Positions 1 to 10,403 of a stretch of 64,000 nt of DNA are shown here, piece by piece. The position numbers and the translations under genes were made by a program. The stretch is from Microbacterium hydrocarbonoxydans (lineage in GTDB: Bacteria; Actinomycetota; Actinomycetes; Actinomycetales; Microbacteriaceae). Below the pieces are notes generated by a model. The model did no database searches. It saw only the letters and a list, made by a program, of their open reading frames with translations, and had not been told where the DNA came from. The first letter of the stretch is position 1; each line of letters opens with the position of its first letter. Where the stretch lies: positions 992,001 to 1,056,000 of the forward strand of contig NZ_FNSQ01000005.1 of the NCBI RefSeq assembly GCF_900105205.1, read 5' to 3'.

Positions 1-144
1 GGGCGGGAGATCTGCAGCATCCTGCTTCGGCACCGCATCCACATCCAGGCGGCGATCTCGCAGCACGTGGAGCCGCAGATCGAGGCGCTGCTGGCCGAGC
101 TGACCGACTCGCTCGACTCGCCCTTCGACCCTGACGTCTCCTAG
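1..144 (+). CDS. C-terminal end of an unidentified protein (partial)
   Basis: An open frame enters from the left edge and ends at TAG 142-144, giving 47 residues. The fragment is hydrophilic and helical in character, with an Ile/His/Gln stretch and a Leu-rich amphipathic segment, and ends in Asp/Ser/Pro-rich residues. Codon use is strongly G/C-ending like the neighbours, so it looks real. I do not recognise a family. It is not the rpoC C-terminus that precedes rpsL in many bacteria. Two hairpins just after the stop suggest the transcript ends before the rpsL promoter. Confidence 0.5.
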   Translation, partial: GREICSILLRHRIHIQAAISQHVEPQIEALLAELTDSLDSPFDPDVS

Positions 145-147
145 CCT

Positions 148-195
148 GCGGATCCGCTGGGGGGATCCGCCTCCGCGCGGCGCACTCGCCGCGCG
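148..195 (+). terminator. Tandem hairpins after the first gene
   Basis: Two perfect inverted repeats stand in series: an 8-bp stem (148-155 with 163-170, 7-nt loop) and a 9-bp stem (174-182 with 187-195, CACT loop). No T run follows. Tandem GC hairpins without a U tract are common actinobacterial terminators, so this probably ends the upstream transcript. The remaining leader up to 450 carries only the promoter and a short 6-bp hairpin at 298-313. Confidence 0.55.
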
Positions 196-255
196 CTTCC
201 TGCTCAGCCTGGTCGTGCTTCCCATCGAGAACGGGGCCGTCGGTCCCACGCTCAT

Positions 256-284
256 TTGACCGCCACGTTACGCGGCATTACACT
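256..284 (+). promoter_or_regulatory. Promoter of the str operon
   Basis: TTGACC at 256-261 and TACACT at 279-284 are separated by exactly 17 bp, a near-consensus housekeeping sigma promoter. Transcription would start near 291, giving a leader of about 160 nt before rpsL. It is one of the best matches in the window, fitting a highly expressed ribosomal operon. Confidence 0.8.
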
Positions 285-450
285 TGATCAGGTGTGTGCA
301 CGTCTCGACGTGCGCGCTGGGCGTCGGCACCATGCCGGTCCGCCCCCACGGCATACCCACCACCACAAAAGCTCGTCGATTCCGGCGTGCCGGTGGGTCA
401 TGATGTGAAACCCATCACGCTGTCACCGTGCAGCATTATGAGGAGAGAAC

Positions 451-819
451 GTGCCAACCATTCAGCAGTTGGTTCGCAAGGGTCGCTCGCCCAAGGTCTC
501 GAAGACCAAGGCGCCCGCACTCAAGTCGAACCCGCAGCAGGCCGGGGTCTGCACCCGCGTCTACACCACCACCCCGAAGAAGCCGAACTCGGCGATGCGC
601 AAGGTCGCTCGTGTGAAGCTCCGCAACGGGACCGAGGTCACCGCGTACATCCCCGGTGAGGGTCACAACCTGCAGGAGCACTCGCTCGTGCTCGTGCGTG
701 GAGGCCGTGTCAAGGACCTCCCCGGTGTCCGTTACAAGATCGTCCGTGGCGCCCTGGACACCCAGGCCGTCAAGAACCGTAAGCAGGCTCGCAGCCGCTA
801 CGGCGCGAAGAAGGGCTGA
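451..819 (+). CDS. rpsL: 30S ribosomal protein S12
   Basis: Encodes S12 of the 30S decoding centre, 122 residues, the usual length. The start is GTG at 451, preceded by a GAGGAGA ribosome binding site. The diagnostic block [10 protein letters not shown] (residues 39-48) and GGRVKDLPG (84-92) are intact. Lys43 and Lys88, the classic streptomycin-resistance positions, are both wild type, so rpsL predicts streptomycin sensitivity. It is the first gene of the str operon and is followed after 5 nt by rpsG. Confidence 0.98.
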   Translation: MPTIQQLVRKGRSPKVSKTKAPALKSNPQQAGVCTRVYTTTPKKPNSAMRKVARVKLRNGTEVTAYIPGEGHNLQEHSLVLVRGGRVKDLPGVRYKIVRGALDTQAVKNRKQARSRYGAKKG

Positions 820-824
820 GTCCA

Positions 825-1295
825 ATGCCTCGTAAGGGTCCCGCCCCCAAGCGTCCCGTCGTCAACGACCCGGTATACGGCGCTCCGATCGTCAGCCAGC
901 TGGTCAACAAGATCCTGGTCGACGGTAAGAAGTCGCTCGCCGAGTCGATCGTCTACAACGCCCTCCGTGGCGTCGAGGCGAAGAACGGCCAGGACGCCGT
1001 CGCCACTCTCAAGAAGGCGCTCGACAACGTGCGCCCCACTCTCGAGGTCAAGAGCCGCCGCGTCGGTGGCTCGACCTACCAGGTGCCGGTCGAGGTCAAG
1101 CCGCACCGTGCGAACACCCTCGCGCTGCGCTGGCTCGTCAGCTACGCCAAGGGTCGTCGTGAGAAGACGATGACCGAGCGTCTCCAGAATGAGATCCTCG
1201 ACGCGTCGAACGGTCTCGGTGCAGCGGTCAAGCGCCGCGAGGACACGCACAAGATGGCCGAGTCGAACCGCGCGTTCGCTCACTACCGCTGGTAA
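825..1295 (+). CDS. rpsG: 30S ribosomal protein S7
   Basis: S7 nucleates assembly of the 30S head by binding the 3' domain of 16S rRNA. The 156-residue length is standard. It starts with [11 protein letters not shown] and ends in the typical [14 protein letters not shown] tail ([10 protein letters not shown]). ATG 825 lies 5 nt after the rpsL stop, so the two are probably translationally coupled. In enterobacteria S7 represses its own operon; no matching mRNA site can be assigned here by eye. A strong hairpin follows at 1304-1334, before fusA. Confidence 0.98.
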   Translation: MPRKGPAPKRPVVNDPVYGAPIVSQLVNKILVDGKKSLAESIVYNALRGVEAKNGQDAVATLKKALDNVRPTLEVKSRRVGGSTYQVPVEVKPHRANTLALRWLVSYAKGRREKTMTERLQNEILDASNGLGAAVKRREDTHKMAESNRAFAHYRW

Positions 1296-1303
1296 ACAGT
1301 TTC

Positions 1304-1334
1304 GCCCGCCCCCGATCACACATCGGGGGCGGGC
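1304..1334 (+). terminator. Perfect hairpin between rpsG and fusA
   Basis: A 13-bp perfect GC-rich stem (1304-1316 with 1322-1334) with a 5-nt loop sits inside the str operon. No T run follows. It could be a partial terminator or attenuator, or a transcript-end/stability element, setting different levels of rpsLG and fusA. The fusA ribosome binding site AAGGA lies about 35 nt downstream. Confidence 0.55.
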
Positions 1335-1379
1335 ACCCCCTCTTCGCAGTACGACTGCACAAAAGATAAGGACACTCCT

Positions 1380-3497
1380 GTGGCACAAGACGTGCTCACC
1401 GACCTGAACAAGGTTCGGAACATCGGCATCATGGCTCACATCGATGCTGGCAAGACCACCACGACCGAGCGCATCCTGTTCTACACGGGCGTCAACCACA
1501 AGCTCGGCGAGACCCACGACGGTGCATCGACCACCGACTGGATGGAGCAGGAGAAGGAGCGCGGCATCACGATCACGTCTGCCGCCGTGACCTGCTACTG
1601 GAACAAGAACCAGATCAACATCATCGACACCCCCGGTCACGTGGACTTCACGGTCGAGGTGGAGCGCTCGCTCCGCGTCCTCGACGGTGCCGTCGCCGTC
1701 TTCGACGGCAAGGAGGGCGTCGAGCCCCAGTCCGAGACCGTGTGGCGTCAGGCCGACAAGTACAACGTCCCTCGCATCTGCTTCGTCAACAAGATGGACA
1801 AGCTCGGCGCGGACTTCTACTTCACCGTCGACACCATCATCAACCGCCTCGGCGCCAAGCCGCTGGTCATCCAGCTGCCCATCGGCGCGGAGAACGACTT
1901 CATCGGCGTCATCGACCTCGTCGAGATGCGCGCGCTCGTCTGGGCGGGTGACTCCAAGGGTGACGTCACCATGGGCGCCTCCTACGAGATCCAGGAGATC
2001 CCGGCCGACCTCAAGGAGAAGGCAGACGAGTACCGTCAGCAGCTCCTCGAGACCGTCGCCGAGACCGACGACGCTCTGCTCGAGAAGTTCTTCGGCGGCG
2101 AAGAGCTGACCGTCGCCGAGATCAAGGGCGCGATCCGCAAGCTCACCGTCGCTTCCGAGATCTACCCGGTGCTCTGCGGTTCCGCGTTCAAGAACCGCGG
2201 TGTGCAGCCGATGCTCGACGCGGTCGTCGACTACCTGCCGAACCCGCTCGACGTGGGCTCGATCCAGGCGCACGACCCCAAGGACTACGACACGATCATC
2301 GAGCGTCACCCCGACGCGAAGGACCCGTTCGCAGCTCTCGCGTTCAAGGTCGCCGTGCACCCGTTCTTCGGTCGCCTCACCTACGTGCGCGTCTACTCGG
2401 GTCAGCTCGACTCCGGCGCCCAGGTCATCAACTCGACCAAGGGCAAGAAGGAGCGCATCGGGAAGATCTTCCAGATGCACGCCAACAAGGAGATCCCCGT
2501 CCCCTCGGTCACCGCCGGCAACATCTACGCGGTCATCGGTCTGAAGGACACCACCACCGGTGACACCCTGACCGACCCGGCCTCGCCGGTCGTCCTCGAG
2601 TCGATGACGTTCCCTGAGCCCGTCATCGAGGTGGCGATCGAGCCGAAGACCAAGGCCGACCAGGAGAAGCTGGGTGTCGCCATCCAGAAGCTCGCTGAGG
2701 AGGACCCGACCTTCCGCACGGAGCTCAACCCCGAGACCGGTCAGACGACCATCAAGGGCATGGGCGAGCTGCACCTCGACATCCTCGTGGACCGCATGAA
2801 GCGCGAGTTCAACGTCGAGGCCAACGTCGGCAAGCCGCAGGTCGCGTACCGCGAGACGATCCGCAAGGGCGTCGAGAAGTACGACTACACGCACAAGAAG
2901 CAGACGGGTGGATCGGGTCAGTTCGCGAAGATCCAGTTCAACATCGAGCCGCTCGACCTCGACGACGAGAAGACGTACGAGTTCGTCAACGCGGTCACCG
3001 GTGGTCGCATCCCGCGCGAGTACATCGGCTCGATCGATGCCGGCTTCCAGGACGCGATGAACGTCGGCGTGCTCGCCGGCTACCCGATCGTCGGCGTCAA
3101 GGCCACGATCGTCGATGGTGCGGCCCACGACGTCGACTCCTCGGAGATGGCGTTCAAGATCGCAGGATCGATGGGTATGAAGGAAGCCCTTCGTCGGGCG
3201 AACCCCGCGCTGCTCGAGCCGCTCATGGCGGTCGAGGTGCGTACTCCCGAGGAGTACATGGGCGACGTCATCGGCGACCTGAACTCGCGTCGTGGCCAGA
3301 TCCAGTCGATGGAGGACGCCGCAGGCGTCAAGGTCGTCCGTGCACACGTCCCGCTGTCCGAGATGTTCGGCTACATCGGCGACCTGCGCTCGAAGACCTC
3401 GGGTCGCGCGGTCTACTCGATGGAGTTCAACAGCTACGCTGAGGTGCCCCGCGCCGTGGCCGACGAGATCGTCCAGAAGCACCAGGGCGCCGAGTAA
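1380..3497 (+). CDS. fusA: Elongation factor G
   Basis: Translocase GTPase moving tRNA-mRNA through the ribosome and, with RRF, splitting ribosomes. The 705 residues match the family. GTPase motifs are complete: P-loop AHIDAGKT (19-26), the RGITI switch I segment, DTPGH switch II, NKMD for guanine recognition and CGSAFKN. Domains II-V follow, including the conserved MGELHLDI of domain III. The GTG start at 1380 follows the AAGGA binding site at about 1370. The gene belongs to the str operon but is separated from rpsG by a hairpin, and another hairpin follows it before tuf. Confidence 0.98.
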   Translation: MAQDVLTDLNKVRNIGIMAHIDAGKTTTTERILFYTGVNHKLGETHDGASTTDWMEQEKERGITITSAAVTCYWNKNQINIIDTPGHVDFTVEVERSLRVLDGAVAVFDGKEGVEPQSETVWRQADKYNVPRICFVNKMDKLGADFYFTVDTIINRLGAKPLVIQLPIGAENDFIGVIDLVEMRALVWAGDSKGDVTMGASYEIQEIPADLKEKADEYRQQLLETVAETDDALLEKFFGGEELTVAEIKGAIRKLTVASEIYPVLCGSAFKNRGVQPMLDAVVDYLPNPLDVGSIQAHDPKDYDTIIERHPDAKDPFAALAFKVAVHPFFGRLTYVRVYSGQLDSGAQVINSTKGKKERIGKIFQMHANKEIPVPSVTAGNIYAVIGLKDTTTGDTLTDPASPVVLESMTFPEPVIEVAIEPKTKADQEKLGVAIQKLAEEDPTFRTELNPETGQTTIKGMGELHLDILVDRMKREFNVEANVGKPQVAYRETIRKGVEKYDYTHKKQTGGSGQFAKIQFNIEPLDLDDEKTYEFVNAVTGGRIPREYIGSIDAGFQDAMNVGVLAGYPIVGVKATIVDGAAHDVDSSEMAFKIAGSMGMKEALRRANPALLEPLMAVEVRTPEEYMGDVIGDLNSRRGQIQSMEDAAGVKVVRAHVPLSEMFGYIGDLRSKTSGRAVYSMEFNSYAEVPRAVADEIVQKHQGAE

Positions 3498-3503
3498 CAC
3501 TTC

Positions 3504-3535
3504 CTGGGGGCCGGGTTCCGGCCCGGCTCCCAGGT
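3504..3535 (+). terminator. Hairpin between fusA and tuf
   Basis: CCTGGG plus GCCGGG (3504-3516) pair with CCCGGC plus CCCAGG (3523-3535), a 13-bp stem including one G-U pair with a 6-nt loop. The downstream tract is C-rich, not T-rich. It likely reduces read-through from fusA, with tuf having its own promoter. Confidence 0.55.
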
Positions 3536-3563
3536 CCCCTACAACTTCACATTCCCTCTCTAC

Positions 3564-3569
3564 TAAACT
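3564..3569 (+). promoter_or_regulatory. Possible -10 box for tuf
   Basis: TAAACT lies in an AT-rich island between the fusA hairpin and tuf, about 75 nt before the tuf start. No convincing -35 hexamer sits at 16-18 bp. A separate tuf promoter is common in actinobacteria, so this is a reasonable but unproven call. Confidence 0.35.
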
Positions 3570-3644
3570 GAGAACCTAACCCGTAGAGATCCGGTCGCAA
3601 TCCAGTGCCCGGTGACCTCTACACGACGTCCTGAGGAGGACCAA

Positions 3645-4835
<1,191 letters not shown>

Positions 4836-4855
4836 GCATCTGCTTCACTGGCACA

Positions 4856-4884
4856 GGGGTCGGACCTTCGGGTCCGGCCCCTTT
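4856..4884 (+). terminator. Rho-independent terminator of tuf
   Basis: GGGG-T-CGGACC pairs with GGTCCG-G-CCCC around a TTCG tetraloop, followed by TTT at 4882-4884. The very stable stem and UUCG loop make this a confident terminator closing the str operon. Confidence 0.85.
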
Positions 4885-5010
4885 GTCGTGCCCGGCGCGA
4901 CACGCCCGTGCGACGTCGTGTTCCCCGTCCCTTCCGCCGACGCCCGGATCCGTGCAGAATGAACGTGCGCCGGACCTCCGGCGCCATCTATCGCATACAA
5001 GGGGGCCCGC

Positions 5011-5223
5011 ATGGGTATCGAGGACACGGTCAACAAGGGCAAGGACCTTTACGAGCAGAACAAGGACAAGATCGCCGAGGCCGTGAAGAGCGAGCAGGCC
5101 GAGGACATCAGCGACAAGGTGCTCGACGGCGTCGCGGACTTCGCGAAGAAGATCGCCCCCGGCGCAGCGGACAAGATCGACGAGATCCGCGACGGCGCCG
5201 ACAAGGCCGTCGGCAACGAGTAG
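5011..5223 (+). CDS. MT0933-like small antitoxin-family protein
   Basis: A 70-residue hydrophilic, Lys/Asp/Glu-rich helical protein starting MGIEDTVNKGKDLYEQNKDK. The repeated D/K-rich amphipathic pattern, the DKVLDGVADFAKK segment and the size resemble the MT0933/Rv0909 antitoxin family. The binding site is the AAGGGGG about 7 nt before ATG 5011. It is flanked by terminators on both sides, so it is monocistronic. No toxin gene is adjacent, and members of this family are often solitary, so an antitoxin role is not shown. An unrelated small stress-type protein is the alternative. Confidence 0.6.
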   Translation: MGIEDTVNKGKDLYEQNKDKIAEAVKSEQAEDISDKVLDGVADFAKKIAPGAADKIDEIRDGADKAVGNE

Positions 5224-5241
5224 CAGTCGGGTCCGGCACCC

Positions 5242-5280
5242 AGAGCGGCGGCTTCTCCGAAAGGGGAGCCGCCGCTCTTC
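5242..5280 (+). terminator. Terminator after the MT0933-like gene
   Basis: A 12-bp perfect arm (5242-5253 with 5267-5278) continues into a 4-bp CTCC/GGGG stem with a GAAA loop, followed by TCTTCTG. This is a strong stem-loop placed 20 nt after the stop codon. Confidence 0.75.
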
Positions 5281-5337
5281 TGCGTCCGGGACCAAGTATT
5301 CGCCGTCCCGGTATCGCGTTTCACAGGGCTGTTCGCG

Positions 5338-5640
5338 TACAATGGGATTCGATCGCCTGGGGAACTTGCGATCAGGGACAGTCGAAGGGGTTCGACTTCC
5401 CGAATTCACGCGGTCAACCGCGTCAAACTGGGGAATACGATTTTGGGGATCATCGTGCGACGCGCGCACTCTGTGCGCTCTGACGTCTTCCCGCCTGCGC
5501 GGCGGTTGCTCCGCCGCGCCCTCGGTCGAGGATCCCGGCGTCCCTTCACGCCGGATTCCTCGCGTTCGGTGTGCCCCCTCGCACTGAACGCCCTCCCCAA
5601 GCGGGGCGAGGCATGGGGATGCCTCGCCCCGCTCTCACCT
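5338..5640 (+). ncRNA. Possible structured RNA or remnant between tuf and rpsJ
   Basis: This gene-free stretch starts with a perfect TACAAT -10 box (5338-5343) and ends in a 14-bp perfect hairpin (5601-5614 with 5619-5632, GGGG loop) like a terminator. In between lie three short inverted repeats (5351/5368, 5381/5391 and 5408/5418), a 9-bp hairpin (5497-5519) and a 15-nt stem with two mismatches (5527-5562). TGGGGA occurs three times (5358, 5429, 5444). The unit looks like a transcript of about 290 nt. No credible protein is encoded: open frames here are low-complexity Arg/Ser-rich. It does not match tmRNA, RNase P or SRP RNA signatures I know. Confidence 0.35.
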
Positions 5641-5759
5641 GCATCCTGACCCGCGTCCTGACTCGCATGGTCGTCGGCATCGAAGCCGTCTTCGACCGCG
5701 CAGCGCACCCGTGACGATGGACGCACAGGGGATGCTCAGCCCCCGCGACACGCCCGGGT

Positions 5760-5789
5760 TTGCACAAGTGAAATCGGCCGTGGCAGAAT
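5760..5789 (+). promoter_or_regulatory. Promoter of the S10 operon
   Basis: TTGCAC (5760-5765) and CAGAAT (5784-5789) lie 18 bp apart. Start near 5796 would leave a leader of about 310 nt before rpsJ. A long structured leader is where L4 autoregulates the S10 operon in other bacteria; no specific L4 site can be identified here. Confidence 0.55.
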
Positions 5790-6108
5790 AGACAGGTTCG
5801 ACATTCCGGCGCGCTCAGCGAGGCCGGATCACCATCACGGCAGTGCATAGGCGGCGCAGACGCGCAGGGACCTAGGCCGCGGGTGGCAGAACGATCCCGA
5901 CATCTTCATCACGAGGGCTCCGCCGTGCGCGGCGGAGGTCGGCACCCGCCCGTCTCAGGGCGTGCGGGATGACAGCAGAACAGTGGTGCAGCAGATCGAC
6001 TCGCGAGAGCCGTTCGAGTGCCGAGGCGCGAACAGCGCCGACGTGCGTCCAATGCCCCTGGGTCACCCGGCCCAGGACGGTAAGACGCCTAAAGAGAGAG
6101 AGCAGACA

Positions 6109-6417
6109 ATGGCGGGACAGAAGATCCGCATTCGCCTGAAGTCGTATGACCACGAGGTCATCGACACGTCCGCACGCAAGATCGTCGACACCGTGACCCG
6201 TGCGGGCGCGACCGTCGTCGGCCCCGTGCCCCTTCCGACCGAGAAGAACGTCGTGTGCGTCATCCGGTCGCCCCACAAGTACAAGGACAGCCGCGAGCAC
6301 TTCGAGATGCGCACCCACAAGCGTCTGATCGACATCGTCGACCCGACGCCGAAGGCTGTCGACTCGCTGATGCGTCTCGACCTGCCTGCCGATGTCAACA
6401 TCGAGATCAAGCTCTGA
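6109..6417 (+). CDS. rpsJ: 30S ribosomal protein S10 (NusE)
   Basis: S10 lies in the 30S head and also acts as NusE in antitermination with NusB/NusG. The frame is open upstream, but ATG 6109 after AGAGAGAGAG gives [19 protein letters not shown], the canonical start, and 102 residues, the family length. The region includes GPVPLPTEK and [28 protein letters not shown] core elements. First gene of the S10 operon, 8 nt before rplC. Confidence 0.97.
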   Translation: MAGQKIRIRLKSYDHEVIDTSARKIVDTVTRAGATVVGPVPLPTEKNVVCVIRSPHKYKDSREHFEMRTHKRLIDIVDPTPKAVDSLMRLDLPADVNIEIKL

Positions 6418-6425
6418 GGTCGGAC

Positions 6426-7085
6426 ATGGTTGACATCAACTCCAAGATTTCCAAGGGCATGCTCGGCACCAAGCTCGGCATGACCCAGGTGTGGAACGAG
6501 AACGGCAAGCTCGTTCCCGTCACCGTCATCGAGCTCGCCTCGAACGTGGTCACGCAGATCCGTACCCCCGAGAAGGACGGCTACAACGCCGTGCAGATCG
6601 CCTACGGCCAGATCGACCCGCGCAAGGTGAACAAGCCGCTCACCGCCCACTTCGAGGCAGCCGGCGTCACGCCGCGTCGTCACGTCACCGAGATCCGCAC
6701 CGCGGATGCCGCTGACTACTCGCTGGGCCAGGAGCTCACGGTCGACGGCACCTTCGAAGCCGGCCAGCTCGTCGACGTCGTCGGCACGAGCAAGGGCAAG
6801 GGCTTCGCCGGTGTCATGAAGCGTCACAACTTCAAGGGCGTCTCGGCTTCGCACGGTTCGCACCGCAACCACCGCAAGCCCGGCTCGATCGGCGCATCGT
6901 CGACCCCGAGCCGCGTCTTCAAGGGAATGCGCATGGCCGGCCGTATGGGTGGCGAGCGCGTGACCGTCCTCAACCTCACGGTGCACGCCGTCGACATCGA
7001 GAAGGGTCTGCTGCTCGTCAAGGGCGCCGTCCCCGGTGCTCGTGGCCGTATCGTCTACGTCCGCAACGCAGTGAAGGGTGCCTGA
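6426..7085 (+). CDS. rplC: 50S ribosomal protein L3
   Basis: L3 binds near the peptidyl transferase centre and starts 50S assembly. ATG 6426 gives [20 protein letters not shown] and 219 residues. An in-frame ATG at residue 12 would trim the N-terminus, but the GAGGTCGG site before 6426 and actinobacterial homologues favour the longer start. The loop with [13 protein letters not shown], which reaches towards the catalytic centre, is intact. It is followed after 2 nt by rplD. Confidence 0.97.
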   Translation: MVDINSKISKGMLGTKLGMTQVWNENGKLVPVTVIELASNVVTQIRTPEKDGYNAVQIAYGQIDPRKVNKPLTAHFEAAGVTPRRHVTEIRTADAADYSLGQELTVDGTFEAGQLVDVVGTSKGKGFAGVMKRHNFKGVSASHGSHRNHRKPGSIGASSTPSRVFKGMRMAGRMGGERVTVLNLTVHAVDIEKGLLLVKGAVPGARGRIVYVRNAVKGA

Positions 7086-7087
7086 TC

Positions 7088-7750
7088 ATGGCTGACTCCA
7101 CTCTCGCGCTTGACGTCCTCAAGGCAGACGGCAAGAAGGCAGGCTCGATCGAGCTTCCCGCCGCGCTGTTCGACGCCAAGACGAACATCCCGCTCATCCA
7201 CCAGGTCGTCGTCGCGCAGCTCGCGGCGGCTCGCCAGGGCACGCACTCGACCAAGCGTCGTGGCGAGGTCTCCGGTGCCGGCCGCAAGCCCTTCAAGCAG
7301 AAGGGCACGGGTAACGCCCGTCAGGGTTCCATCCGCGCGCCGCACATGACCGGTGGTGGAATCGTGCACGGCCCGAAGCCGCGCGACTACTCGCAGCGCA
7401 CCCCCAAGAAGATGATCGCCGCCGCCCTGCTGGGCGCGCTCAGCGACCGCTTCCGCGGTGACCGCATCCACGCCATCGAGTCCTTCGGGATCGACGGCAC
7501 GCCTTCGACCAAGACCGCGGTGAACTTCCTCACCAACGTCGTCTCGTCGAAGAACGTGCTCGTCGTGATCGAGCGCAACGACGACGTGACGCTGAAGAGC
7601 ATCCGCAACCTGTCGAACCTGCACGTGCTGACGTTCGACCAGCTCAACGCCTACGACGTGCTCGTCTCCGACGACATCGTCTTCACCCAGGCCGCGCTCG
7701 AGGGCTTCATCGCCTCCAAGTCCGGCGCCAACCAGGAGGTCTCCGCATGA
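7088..7750 (+). CDS. rplD: 50S ribosomal protein L4
   Basis: L4 lines the nascent peptide tunnel and, in other bacteria, represses the S10 operon. The 220 residues are typical. The tunnel-loop region has [21 protein letters not shown], with the KGTGNAR-type loop where macrolide resistance mutations occur elsewhere, apparently wild type. The stop overlaps the rplW start by 4 nt (ATGA), giving translational coupling. Confidence 0.97.
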   Translation: MADSTLALDVLKADGKKAGSIELPAALFDAKTNIPLIHQVVVAQLAAARQGTHSTKRRGEVSGAGRKPFKQKGTGNARQGSIRAPHMTGGGIVHGPKPRDYSQRTPKKMIAAALLGALSDRFRGDRIHAIESFGIDGTPSTKTAVNFLTNVVSSKNVLVVIERNDDVTLKSIRNLSNLHVLTFDQLNAYDVLVSDDIVFTQAALEGFIASKSGANQEVSA

Positions 7751-8070
7751 GCGAGCAGGCATCTGTTCTCCAGACGGCCCTGAACAAGGACCCGCGCGAC
7801 ATCATCCTGAAGCCCGTCGTGTCCGAGAAGAGCTACGGTCTCATCGACGAGGGTAAGTACACCTTCCTCGTGGACCCGCGCGCTTCGAAGACCGAGATCA
7901 AGCTCGCCATCGAGAAGATCTTCGGCGTCAAGGTCGCGGGGGTCAACACCCTGAACCGCGTCGGCAAGGCTCGTCGCACCCGCTTCGGCACCGGCAAGCG
8001 CAAGGACACCAAGCGCGCCATCGTGACCCTGAAGTCGGGCACCATCGACATCTTCACGGCAATCGGCTGA
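7747..8070 (+). CDS. rplW: 50S ribosomal protein L23
   Basis: L23 sits at the tunnel exit, where SRP and trigger factor dock. It has 107 residues, with [18 protein letters not shown] and the [16 protein letters not shown] loop. ATG 7747 overlaps the rplD stop. The N-terminus carries about 15 extra residues before the conserved DPRDIILKP start. rplB follows after 20 nt with its own GGGGGATAAGGA binding site. Confidence 0.97.
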   Translation: MSEQASVLQTALNKDPRDIILKPVVSEKSYGLIDEGKYTFLVDPRASKTEIKLAIEKIFGVKVAGVNTLNRVGKARRTRFGTGKRKDTKRAIVTLKSGTIDIFTAIG

Positions 8071-8090
8071 TCCGGGGGATAAGGACAATC

Positions 8091-8930
8091 ATGGCTATTC
8101 GCAAGTACAAGCCCACGACCCCGGGCCGTCGCGGCTCGTCGGTGGCTGACTTCGCCGAGATCACTCGATCGACGCCGGAGAAGTCGCTGCTGCGCCCGCT
8201 CTCGAAGACCGGTGGTCGCAACAACCAGGGCCGCATCACGACCCGTCACATCGGTGGTGGCCACAAGCGCCAGTACCGCGTCATCGACTTCCGTCGCAAT
8301 GACAAGGACGGCGTGGACGCCCGTGTCGCTCACATCGAGTACGACCCCAACCGCACGGCTCGCATCGCGCTGCTGCACTACTTCGACGGCGAGAAGCGCT
8401 ACATCCTCGCGCCGGCGAAGCTGAAGCAGGGCGACGTCGTCGAGTCGGGTGCTGGTGCCGACATCAAGCCGGGCAACAACCTCCCGCTGAAGAACATCCC
8501 GACGGGTACCGTCATCCACGCGATCGAGCTCCGCCCCGGCGGCGGCGCGAAGATGGCACGTTCGGCCGGTGCATCCGTCCGTCTCGTCGCCAAGGATGGC
8601 AACTACGCCCAGCTGCGTCTGCCCTCGGGCGAGATCCGCAACGTCGATGCGCGCTGCCGCGCGACCATCGGCGAGGTGGGCAACGCCGAGCAGTCGAACA
8701 TCAACTGGGGCAAGGCCGGCCGTATGCGCTGGAAGGGCGTCCGCCCGACCGTCCGTGGTGTCGCGATGAACCCGGTCGACCACCCGCACGGTGGTGGTGA
8801 GGGCAAGACGTCCGGTGGACGTCACCCCGTCTCCCCGTGGGGTCAGGCTGAGGGTCGCACCCGTCACGCCAACAAGGAAAGCGACAAGTACATCGTGCGT
8901 CGTCGTAACGCCGGCAAGAAGCGCAAGTAG
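8091..8930 (+). CDS. rplB: 50S ribosomal protein L2
   Basis: L2 is essential for subunit joining and the peptidyl transferase centre. It has 279 residues, with the N-terminal [33 protein letters not shown] and the C-terminal [12 protein letters not shown] motif whose His is linked to activity. The gene is complete, preceded by a GGATAAGGA site, and followed after 12 nt by rpsS. Confidence 0.98.
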   Translation: MAIRKYKPTTPGRRGSSVADFAEITRSTPEKSLLRPLSKTGGRNNQGRITTRHIGGGHKRQYRVIDFRRNDKDGVDARVAHIEYDPNRTARIALLHYFDGEKRYILAPAKLKQGDVVESGAGADIKPGNNLPLKNIPTGTVIHAIELRPGGGAKMARSAGASVRLVAKDGNYAQLRLPSGEIRNVDARCRATIGEVGNAEQSNINWGKAGRMRWKGVRPTVRGVAMNPVDHPHGGGEGKTSGGRHPVSPWGQAEGRTRHANKESDKYIVRRRNAGKKRK

Positions 8931-8942
8931 GAGTAAGAGAAG

Positions 8943-9224
8943 ATGCCTCGCAGTCTTAAGAAGGGCCCCTTCGTCGACGAGCACCTGCTTCGCAAGGTGG
9001 TCGTGCAGAACGAAGCCGGCACGAAGAACGTCATCAAGACCTGGTCTCGCCGGTCCATGATCATCCCGGCCATGCTGGGTCACACGATCGCGGTCCACGA
9101 CGGTCGCAAGCACATCCCCGTGTTTGTGTCCGAGACCATGGTCGGCCACAAACTGGGCGAGTTCGCGCCCACCCGCACCTTCCGCGGCCACGAGAAGGAC
9201 GACAAGAAGGGCCGCCGCCGCTGA
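8943..9224 (+). CDS. rpsS: 30S ribosomal protein S19
   Basis: S19 forms the head of the 30S subunit with S13 and contacts A-site tRNA. The protein has 93 residues with the canonical [15 protein letters not shown] start and the [15 protein letters not shown] core. The AGTAAGAGAAG binding region precedes ATG 8943. It lies between rplB and rplV as in most S10 operons. Confidence 0.97.
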   Translation: MPRSLKKGPFVDEHLLRKVVVQNEAGTKNVIKTWSRRSMIIPAMLGHTIAVHDGRKHIPVFVSETMVGHKLGEFAPTRTFRGHEKDDKKGRRR

Positions 9225-9249
9225 CGCGGTGGCGATAGAGGAGAGAGAA

Positions 9250-9648
9250 ATGGTGGAGTCCATCGCACGCGTGCGACACATCCGCGTGACCCCTCAGAAG
9301 GCTCGTCGTGTCGTCGCGCTCATCAAGGGCAAGCAGGCCCAGGAGGCTCTGGCGATCCTGAAGTTCGCACAGCAGAGCGCCAGTGAGCCGATCTACAAGC
9401 TTGTCGCGTCGGCCATGGCCAACGCGCAGGTCAAGGCGGATCGTGACGGCGAGTACCTCGACGAGCAGGACCTGTACGTGGCTAACGCCTACGTCGACGA
9501 GGGCACGACGCTCAAGCGTTTCCAGCCCCGTGCACAGGGTCGCGCTTTCCAGATCAAGAAGCGCACGAGCCACATCACGGTCGTGCTCTCGACGCCCGAG
9601 GCGGCTCCGGCCGCTGCAGGCGACAGCAACAAGAAGGCGAGCAAGTAA
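9250..9648 (+). CDS. rplV: 50S ribosomal protein L22
   Basis: L22 lines the exit tunnel next to L4. The frame extends upstream into rpsS, but ATG 9250 follows a purine-rich GAGGAGAGAG site and gives 132 residues starting [20 protein letters not shown]. The beta-hairpin segment [20 protein letters not shown] is conserved. A short Ala/Lys tail closes the protein. The stop TAA shares one base with the rpsC ATG. Confidence 0.97.
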   Translation: MVESIARVRHIRVTPQKARRVVALIKGKQAQEALAILKFAQQSASEPIYKLVASAMANAQVKADRDGEYLDEQDLYVANAYVDEGTTLKRFQPRAQGRAFQIKKRTSHITVVLSTPEAAPAAAGDSNKKASK

Positions 9649-10403
9649 TGGGACAGAAAGTAAACCCGTACGGCTTCCGCCTCGGCATCACCACGGACCA
9701 CGTGTCTCGTTGGTTCTCGGACTCGACCAAGGCCGGTCAGCGTTACGCCGACTACGTGGCTGAGGACATCAAGATCCGTAACCTGCTGAAGACTCAGCTG
9801 GACCGCGCCGGCGTCTCGAACATCGAGATCGAGCGCACCCGTGACCGCGTCCGCGTCGACATCCACACCGCCCGTCCGGGCATCGTGATCGGTCGTCGTG
9901 GCGCCGAGGCCGAGCGCATCCGCGGCGACCTCGAGAAGCTCTCGGGCAAGCAGATCCAGCTGAACATCCTCGAGGTCAAGAACCCCGAGGCCGACGCTCA
10001 GCTGGTCGCACAGGGCATCGCCGAGCAGCTCTCTGCTCGTGTGGCGTTCCGTCGTGCGATGCGCAAGGGTCTCCAGGGCGCGCAGCGCGCTGGTGCCAAG
10101 GGCATCCGCATCCAGGTCTCCGGCCGCCTCGGCGGCGCCGAGATGAGCCGTTCCGAGTTCTACCGCGAGGGTCGTGTGCCGCTGCACACGCTGCGCGCGA
10201 ACATCGACTACGGCTTCTACGAGGCGAAGACCACCTTCGGCCGCATCGGCGTGAAGGTCTGGATCTACAAGGGCGACCTGACCAACAAGGAGCTTGCTCG
10301 CGAGCAGGCCAACGCACCGAAGTCCCGTCGTGACGACCGTGGTGGCGACCGCCGCCGCGCGCCGCGCAACGAGGCCCCTGTCGCAGAAGGAGCGTCTGCC
10401 TGA
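9648..10403 (+). CDS. rpsC: 30S ribosomal protein S3
   Basis: S3 lines the mRNA entry channel and has helicase function. The 251 residues include [13 protein letters not shown], the KH-domain motif [16 protein letters not shown] and the C-terminal [10 protein letters not shown]. The C-terminal tail is Arg/Asp/Ala-rich and longer than in E. coli. Start and stop overlap rplV and rplP by one base each. Confidence 0.97.
   Translation: MGQKVNPYGFRLGITTDHVSRWFSDSTKAGQRYADYVAEDIKIRNLLKTQLDRAGVSNIEIERTRDRVRVDIHTARPGIVIGRRGAEAERIRGDLEKLSGKQIQLNILEVKNPEADAQLVAQGIAEQLSARVAFRRAMRKGLQGAQRAGAKGIRIQVSGRLGGAEMSRSEFYREGRVPLHTLRANIDYGFYEAKTTFGRIGVKVWIYKGDLTNKELAREQANAPKSRRDDRGGDRRRAPRNEAPVAEGASA

Noticed and set aside
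148-195. Restriction-modification or integration site at the GGATCC palindromes
   Set aside because: The palindromes are simply the arms of a terminator-like hairpin; no integrase or direct repeats are near.
798-3500. 900-codon open frame antisense to rpsG and fusA
   Set aside because: It mirrors highly conserved genes on the other strand; its Arg/Asp/Val/Leu-rich product is the usual shadow of GC-biased codons.
5342-5587. 81-codon frame starting inside the TACAAT box
   Set aside because: Start codon would lie in the promoter, composition is Arg/Ser-rich, and hairpins explain the region better.
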